Position numbers and translations under genes: made by a program
Shown here: positions 33,943-42,627 of the stretch, in pieces
Position numbering within the stretch: position 1 is the first letter of the stretch
How the letters are laid out: every line of letters begins with the position of its first letter
Assembly (NCBI GenBank): GCA_021770345.1
Contig: JAETRD010000003.1
Coordinates: 62,001-126,000, forward strand
Source of the DNA: Lachnospiraceae bacterium
GTDB lineage: Bacteria > Bacillota > Clostridia > Lachnospirales > Lachnospiraceae
Reading direction: 5' to 3'
Length of the DNA stretch: 64,000 nt
The notes under the pieces: model-generated
Told to the model about the DNA's origin: nothing
Databases searched by the model: none
What the model saw: the letters and a program-made list of their open reading frames with translations, nothing else

Positions 33943-34410
33943 CTACTTTCGTTCTGTCAGATTCATCACATAAATCTGACAGGGATTCCACTCATCCCAC
34001 AAGGTCGGGAACACTTCAAACTCCTTAAACCCAAGGCTTATATAAAACAGATTTGTTTTATCATATTCCTCATAGTTTCCCATCTGCACGGTTTTCACCT
34101 GTATAAAGGAATACCCCTTTGAGACGGCAGCCGCTTTTGCTTCTGCAAACAATCTCGTCCCTGTTCCCATTCTGTGATATTCCTTAAGTATTCCCATAAC
34201 GTAAAGTTCAACCGTGTCTTTCCCCGTCTCCTTCAGACATATGAAACCGACCGGCCGGCCATCTTCATATGCACCAAACATAATTTGAGATGAAGTACCG
34301 GAAATATATTCTTCTCTCGCTTCGGGAATACCGAACCATTCCGGAAGCGCTTCAAGTACCGTTCTTGCAATTGTCTGTTTTTCTTCCTTATCCGAAATCT
34401 GGCGTATCAT
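33943..34410 (-). CDS. GNAT-family N-acetyltransferase
   Basis: This 155-residue protein has the GNAT fold. The acetyl-CoA site (motif A) is seen as VMGILKEYHRMGTGTRLFAEA, and the end of the fold as YISLGFKEF. The target is unknown; single-domain GNATs of this size modify small molecules, peptides or antibiotics. A start at 34410 (MIRQISDKEE) with GGAGGAAG upstream is much better than the longer frame to 34452. The neighbours are a lipoprotein gene downstream and a hypothetical gene upstream, with no evident functional link. Confidence 0.85.
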   Translation of the reverse strand: MIRQISDKEEKQTIARTVLEALPEWFGIPEAREEYISGTSSQIMFGAYEDGRPVGFICLKETGKDTVELYVMGILKEYHRMGTGTRLFAEAKAAAVSKGYSFIQVKTVQMGNYEEYDKTNLFYISLGFKEFEVFPTLWDEWNPCQIYVMNLTERK

Positions 34411-34467
34411 ACTCTTCCTCCTCTGATCACAAAGATTGCCGTTCCTGCCCAAATTACATCTGCGGGA

Positions 34468-34884
34468 TTATATCTTTTTATCGAACAAAGATGTCGTTCC
34501 CTCACCTGCCATACTCATGAAAGTATCTTTATCATTATGCGGGAACAGCAACTCCATATATAAATCTCCCAGCAGACTCTTCACCTTTTCATTGTCAAGA
34601 TTGATGTCGGGAAAATCATTCATTTCCAGACTCTTCAATCGTTCCAATATATTCTCTATCTCCTGCCATCTGGAAACTTCCGGCTCTGATTCCTCACACA
34701 GGATTTCCGCCGCGGACGGCTCTATGACCGGTTTTGCTTCCGGAATGTTATATACGACGTTTTTACACGTTTTTGCAAAACATTCGGGATCATACTCCGC
34801 CAGATAGCGCAAATCATCCATAGTCAACGGCTTTTTATTGTGTATTTTCAGATAGATATTTACAAGGCCCGTATCTTTTCCCAT
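34468..34884 (-). CDS. Hypothetical acidic helical protein
   Basis: This is a 138-residue soluble protein that I do not recognise. It begins MGKDTGLVNIYLKIHNKKPLT and is mostly helical, acidic, and without a signal peptide or membrane helix. An early segment, DLRYLAEYDPECFAKTCKN, suggests a small helical domain, and the C-terminal half (RWQEIENILERLKSLEMNDF) could be a coiled coil. AGGAGGA-type sequence precedes the ATG. It stands between the BspA-like surface protein and the GNAT gene, 34 bp from the former, and could be cotranscribed with it. Confidence 0.65.
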   Translation of the reverse strand: MGKDTGLVNIYLKIHNKKPLTMDDLRYLAEYDPECFAKTCKNVVYNIPEAKPVIEPSAAEILCEESEPEVSRWQEIENILERLKSLEMNDFPDINLDNEKVKSLLGDLYMELLFPHNDKDTFMSMAGEGTTSLFDKKI

Positions 34885-34918
34885 AGCTGTCCTCCTGACA
34901 TGTCTGCAGGTCTATTCT

Positions 34919-37285
34919 TTACTTTTTAATTTTTCCGCTTGTTTTTACCGTGCTCCATGCGCCGTACAACGTTTCCTTGCCGTATTTCTTATAACTGCGC
35001 ACCCTTACATAATACTTCTTGCCTGTTTTCAGCTTTGTGAACGTGTAAGAAGTCTTTGATGACTTCCCGGTTTTCACGTTTTTCTCGAATTTCTTATCCG
35101 TGCTTATCTGGATCTGATACCCCGATGCCATCTTATCCTTTGCCCATTTCGCGGTCAGCTTTTTGCCCTTTACCGCCTTTATCTCCTTTACGGACTGCTT
35201 TTTCGGGCTTACCTTTATGGCAACCTTTTTCGATGTCTTCCCGGCCTTTATGGTTATGATGGCAACTCCGGTACTTTTGATTGTGACCTTTCCGGTACTT
35301 TTATTCACGGCGGCAACTTTCGGCCTGGAGCTTGTAAAAGTCATCCTACTCCTGGATGACGCCTCGATTTCGAACGGTTTTGTGCCGTATGCAACCTTGT
35401 ACACGGTTTTCCGGCAGATAATGGATGCCGCCGGCTTCTCAGCTGCGGCTTCTACGATCGTAAAATCGACCGTCTTGCTGCCGGTATAATTTCCTTTTCC
35501 CGTAACAGTTACCTTAGCGGTTCCCACTTGGATATTGTTGCCGTAAGAGACCGTATAATCCGTATTGAAAACCAATGTTTTGCCGTCCATCTTCACGGTT
35601 ACGGACGGAGTTTTGGCCGTTCCGTCATATGTGTAAATTGTTTTGGCCAGTGTCGCGGTCGCTTTGGAAATAGGAACGCGGTTTACGGGATTGTCACCGG
35701 TTCCGGAGTTATCGTCACCGCCGGAATTGTCACCGCCGTTACCGCCGTCACCCGTATCCGGAGCAGGCGGAGGAGTGGGAATATAATTATAATGTATCGT
35801 CGCCTTTGAAACTACAGCTGCTGTATCCCCTATTTTACTTATGCCGTTCCACTGTGCTTCGGTACCGGTAAAGTATATATCACGCAGAGGACAGGCAGAG
35901 AATGCGGCTATTCCGATTGTCATTACACTGTCCGGAATTATGACAGTCGTCAGGCCGGAACAGGATGCGAATGCTGACATTCCGATACTTTTTGCGCCCT
36001 GCGGAATTTCTACTCCGGCGAGCATCAGGCAATTCTGAAACATCCCGTCACCGATGCGGTCGATACTTTTGGGCAGTGTGACATTCATCAGATAGTAACA
36101 CTGCGTAAAGATATTATCCCCAAGCTTTACCTGCACGTTGCCGGGAGCAAACGTGGCGCCTGTCATTGCCTGACATTGAAAGAATGCTGCGGAACCCACC
36201 TCCCTGATACTGGCAGGCAAAGCGATCGCGGTGAGACTTTTGCAGGCGCGGAACGCATTTTGTTCGATGGTTTCCACCCCCTCGGAAACAGTTACCGAAC
36301 TAAGATTTCCACATTCGCAGAACGCGCTGTCACCGATGGTTTTCACACTGGATGGAATGGTCACAGAAACGAGCGAGGAACCGCGGAACGCACTGTTTCC
36401 AATGGTCTTCACACTGGGAGAAATCTCTGCACCAAGAACCCCGCTGTTCCAAAAAGCGCAGGAACCGATACTGGTAACGCCGTTTCGGATAACGACCTTT
36501 CGGATTCGACTGCCGTAATCGTTCCACGGCTGCTCTTCGACGCTGCCAAAATCAGGCATCGGCCCGCTCCCGGAGATGGTCATCGTACCCGCCTTTGTCA
36601 GATTCCAGGTAAGTCCTCCGACGAGAGTGCCGCTTTTGATTACCGTATTGGCAGTGGGATCGTTCGGCGGGACATAGCCGCTCGGATAACGGGTGATATA
36701 ATGGCTGGTGCTGCTCATTACATCCGCTTTAGATATCGCCCTCCCCCAGTGAACCTTGCCCTTGTGGTCTCCGGTGCTGATATTTCCCTCGGCAACAATC
36801 ACGCCCGCATCGGTCGCCTCGAGCACGATTGCGGTATGGGCGTCATTATTTACCCGCAGGATATCTCCTGCTTTTATATCTTCATATTTAAATTCGCCCG
36901 CTGCATACATTCTGGCCGGCAGGCTGCCAAAAGCCGCATCGCTGAGTATAAACGCAAAGGCAACGCAGCCTACGGCGCTGATATTCTTCCCGCCAAGAGG
37001 GCCGCCTTTCCAATGGTAACATCCCTTTGAGTCCGAATAAGGCTCGTCATTGGTCCAGGGTGTTCCCTCCTTATATGCGTCCTGATCCTTCAGCGCAATC
37101 ATAGCATTATAGACTTGCGCCGGATCAGGGTTCGCGCTGTCACGGATGGTCAGTTCTGATTTGGATTCTGCCGCAGAGGCATCCCCTTGCTGCAGGGACT
37201 CCTCCTGCCATGCATATGCCGCTGACTGAGGAATGGATATACATAAACACAGTGCTATCGCAGCTGATAGAATTCGTTTTTTCAA
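34919..37285 (-). CDS. Secreted BspA-type leucine-rich-repeat protein with NlpC/P60-like domain
   Basis: This 788-residue secreted protein has a signal peptide (about 1-25) followed by an NlpC/P60- or CHAP-like amidase region (about 60-200). In it the likely catalytic Cys is in AVGCVAFAF and the His in DAHTAIVLEATDAG. Next come about ten BspA/LRR_5 repeats of about 23 residues (about 235-500, pattern ..SIG.SAF..C..L..V.IP.SV), a Gly/Asp/Pro linker, an Ig-like bacterial domain (YDGTAKTPSVTVKMDG), a BIG2-like segment, and a C-terminal Fn3-like domain with a basic end. BspA repeats mediate adhesion in other bacteria. No sortase motif is seen. Ribosome site AGGAGG precedes the start, 24 bp after the glycine-zipper gene. 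Confidence 0.85.
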   Translation of the reverse strand: MKKRILSAAIALCLCISIPQSAAYAWQEESLQQGDASAAESKSELTIRDSANPDPAQVYNAMIALKDQDAYKEGTPWTNDEPYSDSKGCYHWKGGPLGGKNISAVGCVAFAFILSDAAFGSLPARMYAAGEFKYEDIKAGDILRVNNDAHTAIVLEATDAGVIVAEGNISTGDHKGKVHWGRAISKADVMSSTSHYITRYPSGYVPPNDPTANTVIKSGTLVGGLTWNLTKAGTMTISGSGPMPDFGSVEEQPWNDYGSRIRKVVIRNGVTSIGSCAFWNSGVLGAEISPSVKTIGNSAFRGSSLVSVTIPSSVKTIGDSAFCECGNLSSVTVSEGVETIEQNAFRACKSLTAIALPASIREVGSAAFFQCQAMTGATFAPGNVQVKLGDNIFTQCYYLMNVTLPKSIDRIGDGMFQNCLMLAGVEIPQGAKSIGMSAFASCSGLTTVIIPDSVMTIGIAAFSACPLRDIYFTGTEAQWNGISKIGDTAAVVSKATIHYNYIPTPPPAPDTGDGGNGGDNSGGDDNSGTGDNPVNRVPISKATATLAKTIYTYDGTAKTPSVTVKMDGKTLVFNTDYTVSYGNNIQVGTAKVTVTGKGNYTGSKTVDFTIVEAAAEKPAASIICRKTVYKVAYGTKPFEIEASSRSRMTFTSSRPKVAAVNKSTGKVTIKSTGVAIITIKAGKTSKKVAIKVSPKKQSVKEIKAVKGKKLTAKWAKDKMASGYQIQISTDKKFEKNVKTGKSSKTSYTFTKLKTGKKYYVRVRSYKKYGKETLYGAWSTVKTSGKIKK

Positions 37286-37309
37286 TTTTGTAACCTCCTG
37301 TAATCTATA

Positions 37310-38338
37310 TTATTGTAATGCAGCCAGCACCTTTTCAGAAGAATTGATACTCTCTTTTACTGCCGCTTCATTAATTGTATTCATTTCATCTTCTTTCTCT
37401 GCTTTATTTACCAAATTTACCTTACACATTTTATACAAAAGACCGACCAGCAAAACCGTGTTTTCTGTTGTTACTCTTTCTATTTCTGTAAAATCATTCC
37501 AGTCCGTTTTTCCGGACTCCACTGTCTGCTTCAGGAAATTGAATTTTTCATTATAAATATCATTTACCGCAGTCAACGTAGTTTTATACTCCCTGGAAAG
37601 TTTTTCGAGATTCTTTAAGTAATCAACAATCTTGTTAATTGTCTCTTCTGCTTTCAGCATTTCTCCATATGTTTCAAATGACTTGTCGGATAATTTTCCC
37701 CCTGTAAAATTAAAGATAACTCCGCCCACCAGCAAGCCAACGCCTAACGTTGTCGCTCCAAGAATTGTAGTTCCTAATGCCATACCGCCGGCCGTTGCCG
37801 AACTGCCGATAGCTCCACCGCCTAACGCCGCCAATGTTGCATTCGTAGCTGCCGCTCCACTCAACGAAGCGATCGCAGTACCGGTAGAAGCAGTGCCCAA
37901 CGCCATCACTGCAGAAGTGGTAACGCCCGCCGCCGCAAAACCTCCTGCCGCCCCTGTCGCAGCTCCTCCCAGACCGCCTAAAATAACGCCTGCTCCGACC
38001 GAAACCTGTTTCAATTCTTCTTTGTCATATTTCGGCAGTTCCACACCGTCCCTGGCATACTCCTTAAATTGAGGCCGGTTCTGAATTTTTTCAATTACAT
38101 CTGAAAATTTGGAAAAACCTTGAAGTATATATAATTCCGTTTTGCCTAATTTGTCCATAGCCTTATTTGTTTTTTCACTTGCTGTTTCAAACTTTTTCAT
38201 ATTTTCTTCATGGCGGCTGTTGGCTGCTTTCATCATATCATTCGCTTCCTTCATTTTTACAGCCCCATGTATTCCGGTTCCAACACCGGTTACTCCGGCA
38301 ATCGCTGCCCCTATTCCTAATATTAACGGTAACGGCAT
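37310..38338 (-). CDS. Glycine-zipper membrane protein of a three-gene cassette, function unknown
   Basis: This is a 342-residue protein. A short N-terminal hydrophobic helix (PLPLILGIGAAIAGVTGVG) leads to a charged helical segment, then a long Gly/Ala-rich region at about 115-215 (VSVGAGVILGGLGGAATGAAG and similar), then a helical C-terminus. The small-residue-rich core looks like packed membrane helices or a glycine zipper, as in some pore-forming or membrane-disrupting proteins. I cannot name a function. It starts 4 bp after the Cys-cluster gene, which itself overlaps the multi-membrane gene, so the three act as one unit. The family seems familiar from other gut anaerobes, but this is memory and not a search result. 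Confidence 0.7.
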   Translation of the reverse strand: MPLPLILGIGAAIAGVTGVGTGIHGAVKMKEANDMMKAANSRHEENMKKFETASEKTNKAMDKLGKTELYILQGFSKFSDVIEKIQNRPQFKEYARDGVELPKYDKEELKQVSVGAGVILGGLGGAATGAAGGFAAAGVTTSAVMALGTASTGTAIASLSGAAATNATLAALGGGAIGSSATAGGMALGTTILGATTLGVGLLVGGVIFNFTGGKLSDKSFETYGEMLKAEETINKIVDYLKNLEKLSREYKTTLTAVNDIYNEKFNFLKQTVESGKTDWNDFTEIERVTTENTVLLVGLLYKMCKVNLVNKAEKEDEMNTINEAAVKESINSSEKVLAALQ

Positions 38339-38342
38339 ATCT

Positions 38343-38597
38343 TTATTTCTCTCTTGCTTTTAACTTTTTACATACTTCCTTATTCAGCCTGTAATATTCT
38401 TCACGTCCCATGCTCTTGTAAAAATACAAATCATAGCAGTCATCTACTCTGCATAAAACGGGTCTGTCCTCATATATCATACATAAATTTTCTGACAGGT
38501 ATCTGCACACGCCATCTCCCCTGTCCAGACCTTTATATATCGGAGAATCCCCTATGTTTCTGCAGCAGCAGCCGCAACAATCACATGAAAACATCAT
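38343..38597 (-). CDS. YkgJ-like cysteine-cluster (zinc/iron-chelating) small protein
   Basis: This 84-residue protein has 11 cysteines. A dense N-terminal cluster, CDCCGCCC (residues 5-12), is followed by GVC, NLC, VLC, DDC and EVC sites, including IYEDRPVLCRV. This fits the YkgJ family, whose members carry a CxxCCxxC-type metal site, here in a compressed form. It probably binds Zn or an Fe-S/Fe centre. It overlaps the upstream membrane gene by 4 bp (ATGA) and is 4 bp before the glycine-zipper gene. Its small size and fixed place in the cassette suggest a redox or metal-sensing accessory role, which is inference. Confidence 0.78.
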   Translation of the reverse strand: MMFSCDCCGCCCRNIGDSPIYKGLDRGDGVCRYLSENLCMIYEDRPVLCRVDDCYDLYFYKSMGREEYYRLNKEVCKKLKAREK

Positions 38598-39934
38598 TCA
38601 AACACCAGTGTTCCGTTTTTATTTGACATATGTTCGTTAAAGTCTCCTTTCCATGATTTGCTGATTGAGAATTTCTCAAAAGCCTCTAACAGCATGGCGT
38701 TTAACTCCTTCTCTGAATCTGCCGAGGCAAACATTGCAACTAACTTGTTATACTCCTGTGTCTCTTTCTGAAATGCTTCCATATCAATTTTTTCAAGCTC
38801 GCACAGATATGCCTGCAATGCCTCATTGATTCGTTTATACGCTTCAATCTGCATTTGCAGCCCGTTTACAAGACCAATTCGGATACATACTTCTTTCAGG
38901 ACTAATGTTACAAACCGGAACCACGCAATTAAATTCAACCGCATAAAAAATGCAAGAAAATTGCCGCCTGAACGGATTCCGGCATCAAGTCCGTCTATTA
39001 CGCACAGCGTACCATTGCCAAAGATAAGCATAATCCGAAGGTCTGCATGTTTTTGCGTTGGGATACATTCTTTCACAGGCCATTCATACTGGAACCTTCG
39101 CCGTAATGCCCATATTAAGCGAATAGACAGCTCTGTAATAATAACAGGGATTGCCATTGCCATGCCAAATCTGAAATCATAGCCTTCCTGAAATGCCCTG
39201 GTAGCAATGACCGCAAAGTCCTGCTTATCCTTTCCCACGTTGAATGTTCCAAATTTACAAAACTGGAATAATTCAAAAAAGGGCATTGCAACACCGCTTC
39301 CCCTCCCAGCGTTCCCCCTGCTTCCCGAACTGCCTGCTATATCAGACATAATATGCCCAAGCCAGTTTGCGATTCCACAAAATATTTTCGCTATAAAGTT
39401 TCCTCCCTGCAGCTCATACGTTTCCGTTTTTATCGTAATAAGCTTCCCGTCCGCGATAAAAGAGGATGTGGAGGTAAACTGGTTCAATATAGAAAAAAAT
39501 AAACCCACAATATCCGGTGAATGGCTTAATGACATCATATGGTGATTTTTGGTTGACATATGGAACAGATTGTTAACATCACTGTTATATCTCTGGTCAT
39601 AATTTACTTTATATTTTCTTTCCAAAAATCCAATAGCACTTGCAACATTACCTTGCTGGCCGCTGTTAGGATTCCAGCCGGATATTTTAGCAAACCCTTT
39701 TACCGCATGATCAATCTGTGCATCTGTCCAGTTTCCCAGAACACTATTCCCGGGAGTTCCTACAAAAAATATATCAATCAGCCCTCCGACTGCTCCACAG
39801 GCAACGGCAGCCAGATAGTCATATCTGTCGCATTTATCATATTTTTGTAAAAGATTTTGGTTTTCTTCGCTTTCTTCCCAAAAAAAATTCTTGTCTGCTT
39901 TTTGTTCCACAATCTCATCCTTTATAACCCCCAT
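38594..39934 (-). CDS. Multi-pass membrane protein heading the three-gene cassette, function unknown
   Basis: This 446-residue protein is one I cannot assign to a named enzyme. An early Gly-rich helix (YLAAVACGAVGGLIDIFFVG, about 40-60) is followed by GNWTDAQIDHAVKGFAK, a conserved-looking His/Ser-rich stretch (STKNHHMMSLSHSPDIVGLFF), LGHIMSDIAGSSGSRG, and more membrane segments at about 258-285 and 320-350. The charged motif YDFRFGMAMAIPVIITELSIR lies before one helix. The C-terminus is helical and soluble. His and Asp residues beside membrane helices could form an active site, but no catalytic family is evident. A 139-bp gap upstream should hold its promoter. The ATG at 39934 has GGGAG 12 nt upstream, a long spacing. 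Confidence 0.7.
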   Translation of the reverse strand: MGVIKDEIVEQKADKNFFWEESEENQNLLQKYDKCDRYDYLAAVACGAVGGLIDIFFVGTPGNSVLGNWTDAQIDHAVKGFAKISGWNPNSGQQGNVASAIGFLERKYKVNYDQRYNSDVNNLFHMSTKNHHMMSLSHSPDIVGLFFSILNQFTSTSSFIADGKLITIKTETYELQGGNFIAKIFCGIANWLGHIMSDIAGSSGSRGNAGRGSGVAMPFFELFQFCKFGTFNVGKDKQDFAVIATRAFQEGYDFRFGMAMAIPVIITELSIRLIWALRRRFQYEWPVKECIPTQKHADLRIMLIFGNGTLCVIDGLDAGIRSGGNFLAFFMRLNLIAWFRFVTLVLKEVCIRIGLVNGLQMQIEAYKRINEALQAYLCELEKIDMEAFQKETQEYNKLVAMFASADSEKELNAMLLEAFEKFSISKSWKGDFNEHMSNKNGTLVFE

Positions 39935-40073
39935 GGAAACTACATACTCCCATGGGATTAAAAATGTAACTCTTATTCTCTTTTACCGAAAAGAATATAT
40001 TTTCTTTTTCGCCTTTACTTATGGTACGGCGCTCCATATCACTCCCAAGTGCGAAAATTGCTTAAATGTTTTT

Positions 40074-40670
40074 TCACTGGACAATATGGTATTCTCTGTA
40101 CAATTCTCCCCGATAACTTTTATCATCTTGCATTCTCTTTATTTCATCAAATCTTTGGTCTGCTACCAATCTTTGGATTAGCATAAGCATCCTTTCTTCA
40201 CCAATTTCCTGATTTTCTTTGTCATGAATTGACAATATTGGTTCATGCCGCCGCTCCCTGTCGTTCTTTGTTTCTTTTACTGCTTCCTCTGGTTTCTCCA
40301 TATTGGAATCCGTTATTTTATCCTTATATGTTTTCATAACATAATCATAGTAAAATTCTGCATCATCTTTATCAAAATGAAATTTATCCTGCAATTTTGA
40401 GATAATAGCATCATCACCTGCATTTATTTTTTTCATATCTGATATTATTTCGCACAGAATTTTTACAAAAACTCTATAGTCATCTATTCTTTTTAGAGCT
40501 TCTTCTGCTTCTTCAAGATATATCTTTGCACTTTCTTCAGATAATCTCTCTCCTTCCTGCAATATTTTCATAATGCTTTCTTCTGAAAAATTACTTTTTC
40601 TACACACATCAATAATACCATAAATTTCTCCTTCTTTCCTCTTTTCTCTATCCCGCATTTCCAATGTCAT
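40074..40670 (-). CDS. Remnant of Rpn-family nuclease tails, catalytic core missing
   Basis: This product of about 198 residues lacks the PD-(D/E)XK core of the neighbouring Rpn nuclease but carries tail sequences of that family twice. Its beginning (MTLEMRDREKRKEG, then FSEESIMKILQEGERLSEES) is one Rpn-type C-terminal end. Its last 60 residues (RRHEPILSIHDKENQEIGEE ... GELYREYHIV) match the end of the adjacent rpn product (WRHEYMTLLMRDQENQRIGEK ... QRLYEEYHIV). It therefore looks like the fused leftovers of decayed rpn copies. The ATG at 40670 has GGGAG 8 nt upstream; an ATG at 40685 is also in frame. It might still be expressed as a regulatory or dimerisation fragment. Confidence 0.6.
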   Translation of the reverse strand: MTLEMRDREKRKEGEIYGIIDVCRKSNFSEESIMKILQEGERLSEESAKIYLEEAEEALKRIDDYRVFVKILCEIISDMKKINAGDDAIISKLQDKFHFDKDDAEFYYDYVMKTYKDKITDSNMEKPEEAVKETKNDRERRHEPILSIHDKENQEIGEERMLMLIQRLVADQRFDEIKRMQDDKSYRGELYREYHIVQ

Positions 40671-40771
40671 AATCTCCGCTCCCATCTATATCCCATTTTT
40701 TAGTGAATCATCCACATTAAAAATTTTCAGGCAGAACACCCGTAAATGCCCTGCCTGCTGTCATTCTGTGA

Positions 40772-41593
40772 TTAGACAATATGATACTCCTCATAAAGTC
40801 TCTGACGGAATCCTTCATCCTGTGATACTCTAATAATGTCTGATAAGCGACCGTCTTCATTTAGCAGCATTATCAGTTGGGCCATCTTTTTTTCTCCATG
40901 TTTTTCTCCACGTTTTTCTCCGATTCTCTGGTTCTCCTGGTCTCGCATCAACAACGTCATATACTCATGCCTCCATTTCCTGTTTTTCTTGGCTTCCTGC
41001 ACAGCTTCTTCCAGTTTCTCAACATAGGAATCCTCCGGCTTCTGCCCTGCCACATAGTCCAGAAATGCCTTTAACTCCCTGCTGACATCATCCATTGTCC
41101 CATCTGCGTTCAGAAATATCTTGATGGCTTCGTCCCCCATAGAAATACGGTTGTCTTCTTTACAGATATTTTCAAAGGTATAGATATGCCGCCCTTTCCC
41201 GTATAAATCAAAGGGGCAGATAAATATGATATAGCTTTTGTTCAGCTTTTTATAATGCTGACCTGCATCCACAAGCTGTAGGTCAATCATTCCCTGATAA
41301 TATCTGCTTCTCTTCGGCAGTTCCTTTGTATCACTGACCTGCATTTCTATGTCGTAAATCGTCTCCCTGTCATCCTTTACATACACATCCAGCCTGACGC
41401 TGTGAGCGTCCATATCTACATTGATACTTTTCTGCAGTTCCGGATATTCAATACGGTCAATCTTTAAATCCGGGAGAATCCTCTGCAATAGCTCTTTGCA
41501 CAACTCCGGGTTCTGCATGACCTTCCCAAACAGGAAATCATTGGATATGCTTAGGTCTTCCCATTTTGTCTGCTTTGCTTCCATGTTTCCCAT
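40772..41593 (-). CDS. Rpn family recombination-promoting nuclease
   Basis: This 273-residue protein of the Rpn/PD-(D/E)XK transposase-like family starts with SISNDFLFGKVMQNPELC, typical of clostridial members. The nuclease core is seen as RLDVYVKDDRETIYDIEMQV, with Asp and the E-x-Q pair on the usual beta strands. The C-terminal part is charged and helical, with a short GEKRGEKHGEK repeat. E. coli RpnA-type enzymes are metal-dependent DNases that promote RecA-independent recombination, and small C-terminal isoforms of some are linked to phage defence. It is preceded by a strong promoter and by a second, degenerate copy downstream. Many copies per genome are usual in this group. Confidence 0.85.
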   Translation of the reverse strand: MGNMEAKQTKWEDLSISNDFLFGKVMQNPELCKELLQRILPDLKIDRIEYPELQKSINVDMDAHSVRLDVYVKDDRETIYDIEMQVSDTKELPKRSRYYQGMIDLQLVDAGQHYKKLNKSYIIFICPFDLYGKGRHIYTFENICKEDNRISMGDEAIKIFLNADGTMDDVSRELKAFLDYVAGQKPEDSYVEKLEEAVQEAKKNRKWRHEYMTLLMRDQENQRIGEKRGEKHGEKKMAQLIMLLNEDGRLSDIIRVSQDEGFRQRLYEEYHIV

Positions 41594-41671
41594 TTATCTA
41601 CCTGCTTTCTTTCAAATAAAACACTGCCGGAAAACTCTGTATGTCTCATAGTCTTTATATCCTCTAACCCT

Positions 41672-41700
41672 ATTATACACAGTCTTTTGGCCAATTACAA
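41672..41700 (-). promoter_or_regulatory. Sigma-A promoter of the rpn gene
   Basis: On the minus strand TTGTAA (41700-41695) and TATAAT (41677-41672) are separated by 17 bp, with a TG just upstream of the -10 box. It lies 79 bp before the rpn start codon. Confidence 0.7.
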
Positions 41701-41733
41701 TACACACAGAACCTGTCTCCTGAAATGGAATCC

Positions 41734-41961
41734 TCACAATATCTTTTCCCAATCTATTATCTCAGGCTCTATGGATACACCATTCCACTGCCGGCTAACA
41801 ATCCCCACATCTTCAGGTGTGATAGCCTGATATCCACTTTGTGTCCCGCGTATTTTTATATTTGCCTCTTCTATCTCAACGATACAGTAAAGAGGTGTTC
41901 CATATAAAATTACATTCTTTAAAAAGCGGATATTTATTAGGTACATCTTTTGAATAGGCAT
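41734..41961 (-). CDS. Small hypothetical protein, possibly a fragment
   Basis: This is a 75-residue frame in the otherwise gene-free stretch between rpn and rlmH (about 470 bp). AGGA stands 5 bases before its ATG, and residue composition looks protein-like (YGTPLYCIVEIEEANIKIRG), with no long hydrophobic helix. I recognise no family. It could be a true small gene or the tail of a degraded one; nothing else coding is visible in this stretch. Confidence 0.4.
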   Translation of the reverse strand: MPIQKMYLINIRFLKNVILYGTPLYCIVEIEEANIKIRGTQSGYQAITPEDVGIVSRQWNGVSIEPEIIDWEKIL

Positions 41962-42062
41962 ATTTTCCTAGACAATAATAAAAAGGTATTCCCATGTTAT
42001 AGAGTTTTCTAAATAATCGGTTTATTTTCAATCACTCCCTACCTTCCTCTTCTTTTTTTACC

Positions 42063-42554
42063 TTACTTATGATATGGTTCTCCATTCATAATCCGGTACG
42101 CCCGGTAAATTTGCTCCAGCAGAATCACCCGCATCAGCTGATGTGGAAATGTCATGTTCGAAAAGCTAAGCTTCATGTCCGCCCTTTTCAGCAACGTCTC
42201 CGACATTCCCAGCGAACCTCCAATCAGAAAAACAATATGGCTTGTGCCGCCGCACCCGAGCGCTTCGATTTTTTTTGAAAACTCGACGGAATCCGGCTGT
42301 TTTCCGTCGATCGCAAGCGCGCAGACATACGCACCCTCACGCAGATACCGCTCCATGCGGCCAAGCATGCGTTCCCCTTCTTTTTCTTTAATCTGTCCGC
42401 ATATGACCTCGCCTGCGCCGTCCGGCGTCTTCTCATCCGCAACCTCAATGATTTCGAGCTTGCAGTAACGGCTCAGACGCTTCTCATATTCCGCCACCGC
42501 ATCCCGGTAAAATTTTTCTTTCATTTTTCCCACACATAGAATCGTAATCTTCAT
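42063..42554 (-). CDS. rlmH: 23S rRNA (pseudouridine-1915-N3)-methyltransferase RlmH
   Basis: RlmH is a SPOUT-class methyltransferase that uses SAM to methylate pseudouridine 1915 of helix 69 in 23S rRNA. The 163-residue product has the SAM-binding knot FLIGGSLGMS and the highly conserved C-terminal stretch FSNMTFPHQLMRVILLEQ ... YRIMNGEPYHK, with the terminal Tyr-His-Lys. Length and start (MKITILCVGKMKEKF) are standard. It is divergent from xpt across a 144-bp gap. Only a weak ribosome site is visible before the ATG. Confidence 0.97.
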   Translation of the reverse strand: MKITILCVGKMKEKFYRDAVAEYEKRLSRYCKLEIIEVADEKTPDGAGEVICGQIKEKEGERMLGRMERYLREGAYVCALAIDGKQPDSVEFSKKIEALGCGGTSHIVFLIGGSLGMSETLLKRADMKLSFSNMTFPHQLMRVILLEQIYRAYRIMNGEPYHK

Positions 42555-42627
42555 AGGACTATTATCATATACCCTCCATGTTCACTTCAATTTAAAATCA
42601 AATTCCCTTTTTCTATCACCCGATTTA

